A model generated the notes under the pieces. That model saw nothing but the letters and a program-made list of their open reading frames with translations, searched no databases and was not told where the DNA came from. Both the position numbers and the translations under genes were made by a program. 64,000 bases of DNA from Rhizobium sp. WYCCWR10014. GTDB lineage: Bacteria > Pseudomonadota > Alphaproteobacteria > Rhizobiales > Rhizobiaceae. The stretch covers positions 124,001-188,000 of the forward strand of contig NZ_LXFU01000041.1 in NCBI RefSeq assembly GCF_001657485.1, read 5' to 3'. Within the stretch, counting starts at the first letter, position 1. Each line of letters starts with the position of its first letter. Of the stretch, positions 42,400-51,528 are shown in pieces.

Positions 42400-42876
42400 T
42401 GTCGCTGGTCACGACGGCCCTTGAACCTCAACCATTCCACGCGGGTGATTTCGAAAGGCGCAACTGGCGTTCGACGTAGGGCTGAGGTGAGGCGGGCCTT
42501 GTCCATCGAAGACTATGCATAGTGATGTGCGGAGGGGGCGATGACCAGATTGTCTGAGGTTGTTCTGATGCTGCATCTCACGCCCGCCGCGGCGCAAGCC
42601 GAGCAGCGCTGCGGCTGGCTCGAACCCTGCGCCTGATACGGATGAAGAAGGGGCGATCACCCGGATGCATTCCGTGCGGCAATTGCCGCTTTCCCGATAC
42701 CGGAGCGCCCGCGCCATTGGCTTGTTCCTCCACAAGGGACCAATAGCGGATCCGGTAACGCGGCGCTGCCCGCCGATCGCAACATATTCTTCTCAAGGTG
42801 GAAACATTCCGGCGACGGTTGCGTTGTGCCGCTACCGGCAGTGCGCCTGACATCCCGTCTATGAGGAGGCTTATTC
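42400..42876. other. Gene-free spacer
   Basis: About 475 bases between the PLD-like and receiver genes. Short frames are present on both strands but none is protein-like or has a good ribosome site. The promoter of the receiver gene should lie in the last 100 bases. Confidence 0.4.
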
Positions 42877-43254
42877 ATGAAGGTCATGATCGTCGAAGAT
42901 GAGAATTTTATCGCTCTGGAACTCGAACGCATTGCCCAAGAGGCAGGACACCAGACTATCGGGCCGGTTTCGACGGTGGAGCAGGCTCTCGCCCACGCAA
43001 AAAGAAGCGATGTCGCGCTCGTCGATCTCAGTCTCTCCGATGGGCTGAGCGGCGCCCAGCTCGCGCGGCGGCTGATCGATCGCCATGGGGTTGACGTCAT
43101 CTTCGTGACCGGCAGTCCCGAGAATGTCGGTCACGGTATCGAAGGTGCGCTCGATGTGATCTCCAAGCCCTTCACCGATGAGAGGATCGCCGGCGCGCTC
43201 TCGCGGGCAGCGGAGCGACGCAAAAACTTCGACAGCAGCAAGGCTGCGTTCTGA
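42877..43254 (+). CDS. Stand-alone CheY-like receiver protein
   Basis: A 125-residue single receiver domain: acidic pair in VMIVEDENFIALEL, phosphorylation site Asp50 in ALVDLSLSDG, switch Thr in IFVTGSPEN, and Lys in VISKPFTDER. No output domain is present. No kinase is adjacent, so it may be a phosphorelay intermediate or act by protein contact. AGGAGG precedes ATG 42877 by about 8 bases. A small lipoprotein gene follows 80 bases later. Confidence 0.93.
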   Translation: MKVMIVEDENFIALELERIAQEAGHQTIGPVSTVEQALAHAKRSDVALVDLSLSDGLSGAQLARRLIDRHGVDVIFVTGSPENVGHGIEGALDVISKPFTDERIAGALSRAAERRKNFDSSKAAF

Positions 43255-43334
43255 ACAGCATCAAGGCGGCTGCGTGTTATAAGAAGGAAATCGACGTCGC
43301 TCAGGCCGCTGCGCCTGCCCGAGGAGAAGTCCGA

Positions 43335-43586
43335 ATGAAATACGCGCTCCTTGGCGTTCTCTTCGCTCTTTCGGCCTGCGCCAGTGCCGGGGATCCGCAG
43401 CCTCTTCCCGGCAGCCTAACCTATGGAGGAAAGGTTCTCCGTTCGCCCTATCGTCCGGGAACGGTGGTCAAGAATACCTTTCTCGGCGATTTCGGTTACC
43501 GTGTGTTCGAGACCTATGTCGTCCAGCCGGACGGGACGCTGAAGCTTACCTCACAGAGCACGGGGCCGGACTTCCTCTGGCAGTGA
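43335..43586 (+). CDS. Small lipoprotein
   Basis: An 83-residue protein with a lipobox (ALSAC, Cys15) and a short body with SLTYGGKVLRSPYRPGTVVK and FGYRVFETYVVQPDGTL. Such small lipoproteins occur in rhizobia without known function. GAGGAGAAG lies about seven bases before ATG 43335. It may be co-transcribed with the receiver gene. Confidence 0.72.
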   Translation: MKYALLGVLFALSACASAGDPQPLPGSLTYGGKVLRSPYRPGTVVKNTFLGDFGYRVFETYVVQPDGTLKLTSQSTGPDFLWQ

Positions 43587-43858
43587 GGGCTTCCGGTTCC
43601 TCAGCGCCGAAGCGAGGGGGTGAGCAGAGTGCCGTCCGGTGAGAGGCATTCGGCTCGTGCGTTGTCGCTTTCGTCCTTCGCAATTGAATGTTGCGCTGCA
43701 GTAAAGATCTCGTCTATACCGCAGGCATTCACCACGGACCCGGTGAGACCCCGGGTGGCTCTTCTGGCCGCCGATCCGCCAGACAACGCAAAACCTGCAT
43801 GCCATTATGCGACCTCTCGACCGAGCGGGTCCGGCTATGCTTTGCGAGAATCCATCCT

Positions 43859-45325
43859 ATGCTGCTTTCTTCCATCCGTCGTGATTGGTCCGCCAATCCC
43901 ATGCGCGAAATGCTTGCCGGAGCGGTGGCGACCTTCGCGCTGATCCCCGAGGTGATCGCCTTCTCCTTCGTGGCAGGAGTGGACCCAGAGGTCGGGCTGT
44001 TCGCCTCTTTCGTGATCGGTATCGTCATTGCCTTTACCGGCGGACGCCCGGCGATGATCTCGGCCGCCGCCGGATCGGTGGCGCTGGTCGCGGCACCGCT
44101 GGTGCATGCCCACGGCTTGCCCTATCTCTTTGCGGCCGGGCTGCTGGCGGGGCTGCTGCAGATCACTTTCGGCCTGCTGCGGCTTGGCGTGCTGATGCGT
44201 TTCGTGTCGAAATCCGTCCGCACCGGCTTCGTCAATGCACTCGCCATCCTGATCTTTGCCGCGCAGATGCCGCATATTATCGGTGCCGGCTGGATGGAAT
44301 ATGCCGTGCTGATTGCCGGGCTCGTCATCATTTACCTCACGCCCCGCATCACCACGGCGATCCCGTCGCCGCTGATCTGCATCCTGATCCTGACCGTCGC
44401 TTCGCTGGCGCTCGGGCTTCCCGTTCTCACCGTCGCCGACCTTGGCAAGCTACCGGATTCGCTGCCTGTTTTCGGCTGGCCGGCGGTGCCGCTGACGCTG
44501 GAAACGCTTCGGATCATCGCCGGACCTGCATTTGCCATCGCTATGGTCGGGCTGCTGGAATCGATGATGACAGCGAGCGTCGTCGACGATCTCACGGATA
44601 CCCCCAGCTCGAAGAACCGTGAATGCACCGGTCTCGGCCTCGCCAACGCGGCCGCCAGCCTGTTCGGCGGCATCGCCGGCTGCGGCATGATCGGCCAGAC
44701 GGTGAGCAATGTGAAATATGGCGGCCGCGGCCGGCTCTCGACGCTGTTTGCCGGCGCGTTTCTGCTGATCCTGATGGTGCTCCTGAAGCCTTGGGTCTCC
44801 GAAGTTCCGGTCGCCGCGCTGGTGGCGATCATGGTCATGGTATCGATCGATACGTTCGACTGGTCGTCGCTTCGAGCTGTCATCATCCATCCCAGGATGT
44901 CGAGCGCCGTCATGGTGGCGACCGTCCTCGTCACCGTCTTCACCGCCAATCTGGCTCTCGGGGTGACGGTCGGCGTGCTGCTCAGCGGGGTGTTCTTCAC
45001 CTTCAAGGTCGCCCGTCTGCTGCGTGTAGACGTGGCGCCCGACCAAGCCGCCGGGCGGCTGACCTATCGCGTGTCCGGCCAGGTGTTCTTTGCCTCCGCC
45101 GACGTCTTCGTCGAAGCCTTCGACGTTCAGGACGCGGTCGGCAAGTCCGTGCTGATCGACGTGTCCGAAGCGCATTTCTGGGATATCACCGCCGTTGCCG
45201 CACTCGACAAGGTCGTCCAACGGTTCGGAGCGCACGGCATCGCGGTGGAGGTCGCGGGCCTCAACCAGGCGAGTGCGACGTTGATCGGAAGCCTCGACAG
45301 CAAGGTGGTGCTGAAAGAGGTGTGA
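43859..45325 (+). CDS. SulP-family anion transporter with STAS domain
   Basis: A 488-residue protein with about 10-12 membrane helices. The SulP core is visible in LIPEVIAFSFVAGVDPEVGL and in LLESMMTASVVDDLTD, then GIAGCGMIGQTVSNVKYGG. The C-terminal STAS domain (YRVSGQVFFASADVFVEAF, LIDVSEAHFWDITAVAALDK) is complete. It probably transports an anion such as sulfate or bicarbonate; the substrate is not readable. ATG 43859 begins just before the first helix. Confidence 0.92.
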   Translation: MLLSSIRRDWSANPMREMLAGAVATFALIPEVIAFSFVAGVDPEVGLFASFVIGIVIAFTGGRPAMISAAAGSVALVAAPLVHAHGLPYLFAAGLLAGLLQITFGLLRLGVLMRFVSKSVRTGFVNALAILIFAAQMPHIIGAGWMEYAVLIAGLVIIYLTPRITTAIPSPLICILILTVASLALGLPVLTVADLGKLPDSLPVFGWPAVPLTLETLRIIAGPAFAIAMVGLLESMMTASVVDDLTDTPSSKNRECTGLGLANAAASLFGGIAGCGMIGQTVSNVKYGGRGRLSTLFAGAFLLILMVLLKPWVSEVPVAALVAIMVMVSIDTFDWSSLRAVIIHPRMSSAVMVATVLVTVFTANLALGVTVGVLLSGVFFTFKVARLLRVDVAPDQAAGRLTYRVSGQVFFASADVFVEAFDVQDAVGKSVLIDVSEAHFWDITAVAALDKVVQRFGAHGIAVEVAGLNQASATLIGSLDSKVVLKEV

Positions 45326-45351
45326 CGGCGCGAGAGCGGGCGGATTTCCTG

Positions 45352-45400
45352 GAGCATGATGCCGAAAGAGCAGTTTTCGGACGACATTCTGTTCTAGCGC
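45352..45400. repeat. Palindromic intergenic repeat (GCATGATGCCGAAA type)
   Basis: GAGCATGATGCCGAAA is followed by TTTTCGGACGACATT, forming an interrupted hairpin. It lies between the convergent SulP and LysR genes. I recognise it as a common rhizobial intergenic palindrome whose usual form ends in CATCATGCTC; this copy is eroded at the right end. Confidence 0.6.
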
Positions 45401-46317
45401 TAGACGATTGCGAAATCATCGCCCCCGCCGGTTCCTGTGGCGTTCAGCCGTCTGACGGCCAGTTCAATGAATGACTTGACCAAAGGCGGCAGGTGTCGGC
45501 TGCTGGGATAGACGACATGCAAGCCGCCGGCAGGGGTCGTATAGCCGTCGAGAACGCGGCCCAGCCGCCCGTCCTTGATGCAGGCTTCGGCAAATCGGTG
45601 CGGCAATTGGGCGATGCCATGGCCGGCGATCGCGGCGGCCATCACCGCCTGCATCTCGTTGGCGGCGAAGCGGCCCGAAACCGCGACCGTTTCCTGACCG
45701 TTCGGACCTTCCAGCACCCATTGCGTATGGGCGGCCTGGCCGGCGATGACGCAGTCGTGGCGGACGAGATCTTCAGGCGCAGCGGGCGGGCCGCAGCGGG
45801 AGAGATAATCCGGGCTTGCGCAGAGAAGGCGGTGCATCGAGCCGAGTTTGCGGGCGACCAAGGTAGAATCTTCGAGGACGCCGGTGCGGAAGGCGAGGTC
45901 TATACCGCTTTCGACGAGGTTCAGCCTGTCGTCGGTCAAGCGCAGTTCGACCCTCGTCTTCGGGTAGGTCGAAAGAAATTCGAAGATCGCATCCTGGAGG
46001 AAGTGGCCACCGAAGCCGACCGGCGCCGATATACGGATCGTGCCGGCAGGTTCCGCACGCGCTTCCGCAAGCCGCTGGTTGGCTCCCTCGATCGTGCGCA
46101 GCGCCTGGCTGCCTTCTTCGTAGTAGAGACGCCCTGCGGCCGTCAGGTTGAGGCTGCGGGTGGTGCGCTGCAGCAGCCGTACACCGAGTTCGCGTTCCAG
46201 CGCGGCGATGCGGCGGCTGACCGTCGTCTTCGGCATGCCGAGCAAGCGCGCGGCGGCGGTGAAGCTGCCCGCTTCGACGACGCGGGCGAAGATCATGATA
46301 TCGTTGAGATCGAGCAT
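45400..46317 (-). CDS. LysR-family transcriptional regulator
   Basis: A 305-residue LysR protein. The helix-turn-helix is GSFTAAARLLGMPKTTVSRR, followed by IAALERELGVRLLQRTTRS. The effector domain is like that of the broad YafC/DsdC-like group (FGGHFLQDAIFEFLSTYPK; GVLEDSTLVARKLG). The frame extends up to 46347; ATG 46317 (MLDLNDIMIFARV) fits family length. It is divergent from the NmrA-like gene at 46418 and probably controls it. Confidence 0.92.
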   Translation of the reverse strand: MLDLNDIMIFARVVEAGSFTAAARLLGMPKTTVSRRIAALERELGVRLLQRTTRSLNLTAAGRLYYEEGSQALRTIEGANQRLAEARAEPAGTIRISAPVGFGGHFLQDAIFEFLSTYPKTRVELRLTDDRLNLVESGIDLAFRTGVLEDSTLVARKLGSMHRLLCASPDYLSRCGPPAAPEDLVRHDCVIAGQAAHTQWVLEGPNGQETVAVSGRFAANEMQAVMAAAIAGHGIAQLPHRFAEACIKDGRLGRVLDGYTTPAGGLHVVYPSSRHLPPLVKSFIELAVRRLNATGTGGGDDFAIV

Positions 46318-46417
46318 TATATCCTGGGATGGCACGATGTTTTCCAATTATATGCCATTATGGTTCAATGTGACAGGCCCTAACTTTGCTGCATCAGTCA
46401 CAATAAGGAGCAGGCAG

Positions 46418-47299
46418 ATGAGCAACATACGAAGCGTACTGGTCACAGGCGCCACCGGCCAGCAAGGCGGCGCGGTTGTACGCGCGTTGATGACGCGGGG
46501 ACACCGCGTCAAGGCGATCACCCGCCGGCCCGAGAGCGACAGCGCAAAGCGGCTGACCGCGGCAGGAGTCCAGGTCGTCGCCGGTGATCTTGACGACGCG
46601 GCATCCGTGGCAGCGGCGGCAGAGGGCGTCGACGCGATGTTCCTGATGGGCAACAGCTACGAGGCCGGAACGGACGCGGAAACCCGTCAGGGCATTGCCG
46701 CCGCTGATGCGGCAAAGGCCGCCGGCATCGGCCACCTGATCTATTCCTCCGTCGCCGATGCCGACAAGAAGACCGGCATTCCGCATTTCGACAGCAAGTA
46801 TCTGGTCGAGAAGCACGTGGCTGGCCTCGGCATCCCTTACACGATCAGCGCACCCGTCGCTTTCATGGAGAACACCGTGGCGCCCTGGGCGATCGACGGG
46901 CTGCGCCAGGGCGTCTATGCCGCAGCGCTGCCGCCCGCCCGCGTGCTGCAACAGATCACCATCGATGACATCGGCGCTTTCGTCGCGACCTTGGCCGAGA
47001 GGCGTGAGCAGGTGTTCGGCAAGCGTTTCGATATTGCCGGCGACGAATTGTCGGGCGAGCAACAGGCGAAGATCCTATCCGAGGTGGTCGGCCGCCCAAT
47101 CACTTACCGGGAATTGCCGATCGCGGCGATACGGCAGCAGAGCGAGGATACGGCGCTGATGTTCGAATGGTTCGATCGTACCGGCTACGACGCCGATATC
47201 GCCGCCCTGCGCCGCGATTTTCCTGAGGTCGGCTGGCACAGCTATGCCGACTGGGCGAAGGGCTTCAACTGGAGTGTGCTCGACAAGACGGCCGGTTAA
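46418..47299 (+). CDS. NmrA-like NAD(P)-binding protein
   Basis: A 293-residue protein. VLVTGATGQQGGAVVRALM is the dinucleotide-binding loop, and KAITRRPESDSAKRL carries an arginine suited to NADP. HLIYSSVADADKKTGIPHF and the YTISAPVAFMENTV strand are typical of NmrA/HSCARG-like proteins, which may reduce quinones or sense NADPH. AAGGAG precedes ATG 46418. It is divergent from the LysR gene. Confidence 0.9.
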   Translation: MSNIRSVLVTGATGQQGGAVVRALMTRGHRVKAITRRPESDSAKRLTAAGVQVVAGDLDDAASVAAAAEGVDAMFLMGNSYEAGTDAETRQGIAAADAAKAAGIGHLIYSSVADADKKTGIPHFDSKYLVEKHVAGLGIPYTISAPVAFMENTVAPWAIDGLRQGVYAAALPPARVLQQITIDDIGAFVATLAERREQVFGKRFDIAGDELSGEQQAKILSEVVGRPITYRELPIAAIRQQSEDTALMFEWFDRTGYDADIAALRRDFPEVGWHSYADWAKGFNWSVLDKTAG

Positions 47300-47387
47300 G
47301 GCGCAGCGACGTCATCGAGTGGTGACATCCTAATGGAGGCGGGCCGGTCGCGTCCGCTTCCCGATCTCGTCGAGCGAGGCATCGTGT

Positions 47388-48467
47388 TTAGGCCCGCGCT
47401 GCCGGCGCCACTGCCTGTAGCGCCGCCTCGACATTGGCGGGCAGCCGGAAGCGGCGGCGGTATTCGCCGGGCGTCAGGCCTGCCAGCTTGCGGAACAGAC
47501 GGCGGAACGAGGCGAGGTCGGAATAGCCGACTTCAAGGGCGATCTCCTCGATCGGCCCATCCTCCATCTCGAGCATTTGCTTGGCTTCCTCGACGCGGAG
47601 CCACTGGACATATTCGAGCGGCGAATAACCCGTCGCCTTCCTGAAGCGGCGGTCGAATGACCGCTTCGGCAGGCCGGAAAGCTTGAGCAGCTCGGCGACG
47701 ATATCCGCGGACTGGTAGTGCAGGGGGGCATATTCCTGACATTTCTTCACCACGGCGTCGCCGTGATCGGCATTGGCGATCATCGAGGCGTAGGGAAGCT
47801 GGCCATCGCGATGCCATTGATAGAGGAAGATCTTCGATATGCGGATGGCTTCGGCCGTTCCGGCATGCCGGGCGATGAGGAAGAGCGTCAGGTCCTGCCA
47901 GGATGATGCGCCGCCGGCGCAGACGATGGAATGACCAGCGCCGGCCTGCACCAGGATGCGCTCTTCCTTAAGTTCCACATTCGGAAACTGGCTGCGAAAC
48001 AGCGGCGCGTACATCCAGTGCGTCGTTGCCGACTGCCCTTCCAGCAGCCCCGCTTCGGCGAGCACGATCGAGCCGCCACAGGCCGCCAGTAGCCGCGCGC
48101 CGCGCCGATGCATCTCGACAATCCAGTTCAGCAGTCGCCGGTCGAGTGCCCGGATGGTTTCGGGCGTGTCGACAAGCACGTTCGGAACGAGGACGTAATC
48201 GGTCTCTTCGATGTCTTCGATCGTTTCCTGCGGCATGATCGTCACGCCTGTTATCAGCCTCAACGGACCGGGCTCGGCGGCGACCAGGCGTGGCGCGAAC
48301 ATCACCTCGCTCGTCGGCTCGTTCGAGCTGCTCTTCCAGTTGGCGCCGGCGATCCACAGCGTGTCGAAGATGCCGTACATGATCGAGGGGTCGCACTCCG
48401 GAAATGCGACGATGCTGACCCGCAAGGGGCGCTTCACATCGGCGGAATGTGGCTCTATCGGCTTCAT
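47388..48467 (-). CDS. GlxA-type AraC-family regulator
   Basis: A 359-residue regulator with a DJ-1/PfpI-like N-terminal domain (VSIVAFPECDPSIMYGIFDT, nucleophile-elbow-like LLAACGGSIVLAEAG). The C-terminal AraC domain carries two helix-turn-helix units (LPKRSFDRRFRKATGYSP and ALEVGYSDLASFRRLFRK). Members of this group control catabolism of nitrogen compounds. ATG 48467 has AGGA eight bases upstream; 48476 is also possible. It is divergent from a methyltransferase gene, its likely target. Confidence 0.9.
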   Translation of the reverse strand: MKPIEPHSADVKRPLRVSIVAFPECDPSIMYGIFDTLWIAGANWKSSSNEPTSEVMFAPRLVAAEPGPLRLITGVTIMPQETIEDIEETDYVLVPNVLVDTPETIRALDRRLLNWIVEMHRRGARLLAACGGSIVLAEAGLLEGQSATTHWMYAPLFRSQFPNVELKEERILVQAGAGHSIVCAGGASSWQDLTLFLIARHAGTAEAIRISKIFLYQWHRDGQLPYASMIANADHGDAVVKKCQEYAPLHYQSADIVAELLKLSGLPKRSFDRRFRKATGYSPLEYVQWLRVEEAKQMLEMEDGPIEEIALEVGYSDLASFRRLFRKLAGLTPGEYRRRFRLPANVEAALQAVAPAARA

Positions 48468-48565
48468 AGCGGCCATCCTGCCTCTGCTGCGAACCATTGG
48501 CAACACGTAAAAGGCGCTTCGAAACGGGTGGCATGTCGCTGCCTGATGGAGAGGGTATCGCATCC

Positions 48566-49615
48566 ATGGAACTGAATATCGAGAAATTGCAGACGCTGCT
48601 CGGCGTCATGGTGAATGAGCTCGGGGCGGCGCAGAATTCCGCCCTGGTCATCATCGGCGAGGAGTTGGGTCTTTATCGCAAGATGGCGGAGAGGGGAGCG
48701 ATCTCATCGATCGAACTTGCCGAAGCGACCAATACAAAAGAACGCTACGTCAGGGAATGGCTCGCCGCCCAGGCAGCGTCGGGATTTGTCGACTTTGACG
48801 CGGCGACCGGTCGGTTCACGCTATCGCCGGAACAGGCGGCGGTCTTTGCCGTCGAGGATAGCCCGGTCAACATGATCGGAGGCTTTGTCGCCCTCGACGC
48901 CATCTATGCCGATCGCGCCAAGCTCACCCATGCCTTCCGCCATGGCGGCGGCGTTTCGTGGACGGACCGGTGCAACTGCATGTTCTGCGGCACCGACCGT
49001 TTCTTCCGGCCGGGCTACAAAGCCAATCTCGTCGACAGCTGGCTTCCGTCGCTGGAAAGCGTCGTCGAGAAGCTCGAGCGCGGCGCGCGGGTTGCCGATA
49101 TCGGCTGCGGCTTCGGCTCGTCGACCCTGCTGATGGCCAGGGCGTTTCCGAAGTCGCAGTTTACAGGCATCGACTTCCACGCCCATTCGATCGAGCATGC
49201 GAGCGGCCACGCAAAGGGCATGAGCAATGTCCGGTTCGAGACGGCGCGGGCGCAGGATTTCGGGGGGGCGGGCTTCGACCTCGTCACCATCTTCGATGCG
49301 CTACACGACATGGGCGACCCGGTCGGCGCCGTCAGACATATCGCCAAGGCTCTGAAGCCGGAGGGCACGCTGATGTTGGTCGAGCCGATGGCGGGCGACA
49401 GCCTGGCCGAAAACCTCAACCCCGTCGGCCGCGTCTTCTATGCCGCCTCCGCCAACACCTGCGTCCCGGCCTCGCTCGGCCAGGAGGTGGGCGCCGCTCT
49501 CGGTGCGCAGGCCGGCCAGGCGAAGCTGACCGAGGTGCTCAAGGCGGGCGGCTTCTCGAAGGTGCGGCGCGCGACGGAGACCCCGTTCAACATGGTGCTG
49601 GAGGCTCGGCTCTGA
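48566..49615 (+). CDS. Class I SAM-dependent methyltransferase with winged-helix N-terminus
   Basis: A 349-residue protein. Residues 1-100 form a winged-helix dimerisation region (IIGEELGLYRKMAERG, NTKERYVREWLAAQAASG). A cysteine cluster (CNCMFCG) follows. The SAM domain has VADIGCGFGSSTLLMARAF and later LVTIFDALHDMGDPVGAV. This group includes methyltransferases acting on small molecules and some on arsenic or selenium. ATG 48566 is supported by GAGAGGG upstream. It is divergent from the GlxA-type regulator gene. Confidence 0.87.
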   Translation: MELNIEKLQTLLGVMVNELGAAQNSALVIIGEELGLYRKMAERGAISSIELAEATNTKERYVREWLAAQAASGFVDFDAATGRFTLSPEQAAVFAVEDSPVNMIGGFVALDAIYADRAKLTHAFRHGGGVSWTDRCNCMFCGTDRFFRPGYKANLVDSWLPSLESVVEKLERGARVADIGCGFGSSTLLMARAFPKSQFTGIDFHAHSIEHASGHAKGMSNVRFETARAQDFGGAGFDLVTIFDALHDMGDPVGAVRHIAKALKPEGTLMLVEPMAGDSLAENLNPVGRVFYAASANTCVPASLGQEVGAALGAQAGQAKLTEVLKAGGFSKVRRATETPFNMVLEARL

Positions 49616-49707
49616 CGTCTGCGGAGGCAATTCGAGACGCGGGTGGCGGATGGCCACCCAACGCGCTTGAGATGCGTCCGACTTTTTCAACCGCCGTCGC
49701 CCACGCC

Positions 49708-50445
49708 TCACGCCTGAGCCGTCGGCCGCACCACGATGTCGCTGATATCCACATCGGCGGGTTGCTCGATGGCGAAGGCGATGGCGCGGGCAATGGCATC
49801 GGGTGAAATTGCCATCTCGTCCATACGTTTAGCCATTTCGGCCTTGATCCCTGCGTTTGTCATGGAGTCGGCGAAATCAGTCCTGATGAATCCCGGAGAA
49901 ATGTTGGTGACGCGCAAATGTTCGCCGGCCTCCAGCCGCAGGCCTTCGGCGATGGTGCGCATGGCATTTTTCGTGCCGGCATAGACGGCCATGGTCGGCT
50001 TGATGATGAGGCCGGCGGTCGAGAGCGTGTTGACGAAGTGGCCGGAACCCTGCCGGCGGAACACCGGCAAGGCCGCGGCAATGCCATAGAGCGGCCCCCT
50101 GATGTTGACGTCGATCATCTCCTCCCAATCCTCGACCCGCAACTCGTCGAGAGGCGAGATCGGCCCGATGCCGGCATTGTTGATGAGGACGTCGATCCTG
50201 CCATAGGTGTCGGAGGCAAGCGCGACGAGGGCTGTGAGATCGTCGCGCTTCTTGACGTCCATGGCGAGGCAGACGGCCTCGCCGCCCTTGTCGGTGATGC
50301 GTCGCGCCAGCGCTTGCAGCCGATCGGCGCGGCGGGCGCCGAGCACGATCCTTGCGCCGCGCTCGGCCAGGAGCAGTGCGGTAGCTTCGCCGATGCCGCT
50401 GCTTGCTCCGGTGATGGCAATAACCTTATCCTTGATATCAGGCAT
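49708..50445 (-). CDS. Short-chain dehydrogenase/reductase
   Basis: A 245-residue classical SDR. The cofactor loop is TGASSGIGEA, the NNAGIG motif follows, and the catalytic Tyr and Lys lie in VYAGTKNAM (YxxxK). Arg after the GARR turn suggests NADP preference. Related proteins are annotated as oxidoreductases of the serine/3-hydroxy-acid dehydrogenase type. AAGGAG precedes ATG 50445. It is divergent from the AraC gene at 50539, probably its regulator. Confidence 0.93.
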   Translation of the reverse strand: MPDIKDKVIAITGASSGIGEATALLLAERGARIVLGARRADRLQALARRITDKGGEAVCLAMDVKKRDDLTALVALASDTYGRIDVLINNAGIGPISPLDELRVEDWEEMIDVNIRGPLYGIAAALPVFRRQGSGHFVNTLSTAGLIIKPTMAVYAGTKNAMRTIAEGLRLEAGEHLRVTNISPGFIRTDFADSMTNAGIKAEMAKRMDEMAISPDAIARAIAFAIEQPADVDISDIVVRPTAQA

Positions 50446-50538
50446 CTTCGTTCTCCTTTGTGTGCTGAGGATTGCAGGCGTTGCCTGGAGAATCTATGCT
50501 GTGGGCTCCATGATTTCGTCGAGATCGTCCAGGTTCCC

Positions 50539-51447
50539 ATGATCGATCCTTTATCCGATGTGTTTTCGCTACTCGAGATAGAGCGCGCGCGCTGCACGCG
50601 TTTCGAGGTCGGCGGGCAATGGGCGTTTCGTTTTCCGGCCAAGCCCGCGCTCAAGTTCGTCGCGGTCCTCCGTGGCGCCTGCTCGATCGTTCTGCCTGAC
50701 GAGCCGCCGTTTGCGCTTGTTGCCGGCGACACCTTCCTGCTGGCCAATGCGCCCGCCTATGTGATCGCCAACGATCTCGACCGCGAGCCGGAGGACGGGA
50801 TCGCCTTCTTCGACTGGGAGCATTCCAATATCGCTCGCCACGGTGGCGACGAGACGGCGCTGATCGGCGGCAGCTTCGTCATCGAGGGCGGCAATGCCCG
50901 GCTGCTGCTCGATGCGCTGCCGCCGTTCATTCATATCCCGGCCAGCGACCGCGGGGCAGCGATCCTCAGCGCCACGCTCGCGACCCTCGACGACGAACTT
51001 GGGGCCGGGCAGATGGGCTCGACGCTGATGACGCAGCGCATGGGCGACATCCTGCTCGTGCAGGCGCTGCGGGCCTATGTGGGCGGGGGTGCTGCCGAAA
51101 CGGGATGGATCGGTGCGCTGACAAATCCGCAGATCGGCGCGGCGATCAGCCTGATCCACAACAGCCCCGGCCATCGCTGGACGGTCGAGGCGCTGGCGAC
51201 CCGGATCGGCATGTCGCGCTCCGCCTTTGCGCAACGTTTCAAGGAACTGGTCGGCGTTGCACCCCTCGACTATCTCACGCGCTGGCGCATGCATCGCGCC
51301 CGCGAAGCCCTGCGCCGGGAGGATGTCTCGGTCGCCGGCCTTGCCGCGGCACTCGGATATTCCTCCGAAAGCGCCTTCGGAAACGCATTCAAGCGTGTGT
51401 TCGGGCGCGCACCGAAGCGCTACTGGTCGGACGCGAAGGTCGGGTGA
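50539..51447 (+). CDS. AraC-family regulator with cupin domain
   Basis: A 302-residue protein of the cupin_6/AraC type (RipA- or AraC-like). The N-terminal cupin has FRFPAKPALKFVAVLRGAC and FALVAGDTFLLANAPAYV. The C-terminal DNA-binding part is WTVEALATRIGMSRSAFAQR and LAAALGYSSESAFGNAFKR. It shares a promoter with the SDR gene. ATG 50539 (MIDPLSDVF) is chosen because the protein starts normally there; the frame is open far upstream. Confidence 0.92.
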   Translation: MIDPLSDVFSLLEIERARCTRFEVGGQWAFRFPAKPALKFVAVLRGACSIVLPDEPPFALVAGDTFLLANAPAYVIANDLDREPEDGIAFFDWEHSNIARHGGDETALIGGSFVIEGGNARLLLDALPPFIHIPASDRGAAILSATLATLDDELGAGQMGSTLMTQRMGDILLVQALRAYVGGGAAETGWIGALTNPQIGAAISLIHNSPGHRWTVEALATRIGMSRSAFAQRFKELVGVAPLDYLTRWRMHRAREALRREDVSVAGLAAALGYSSESAFGNAFKRVFGRAPKRYWSDAKVG

Positions 51448-51528
51448 GAAGGCTGTTCCGCTTGCGAGGGTTGCTGGGGAATCCTATTGTTCGTCGGCAG
51501 ACCATCGTCCTTGAAGGGGGAGACTTCA

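Noticed and set aside
42409..42735. Possible coding frame or tRNA remnant containing GAGFEPA
   Set aside because: That peptide often arises from tRNA T-loops read in a frame, but no cloverleaf can be drawn around it and no ribosome site is present.
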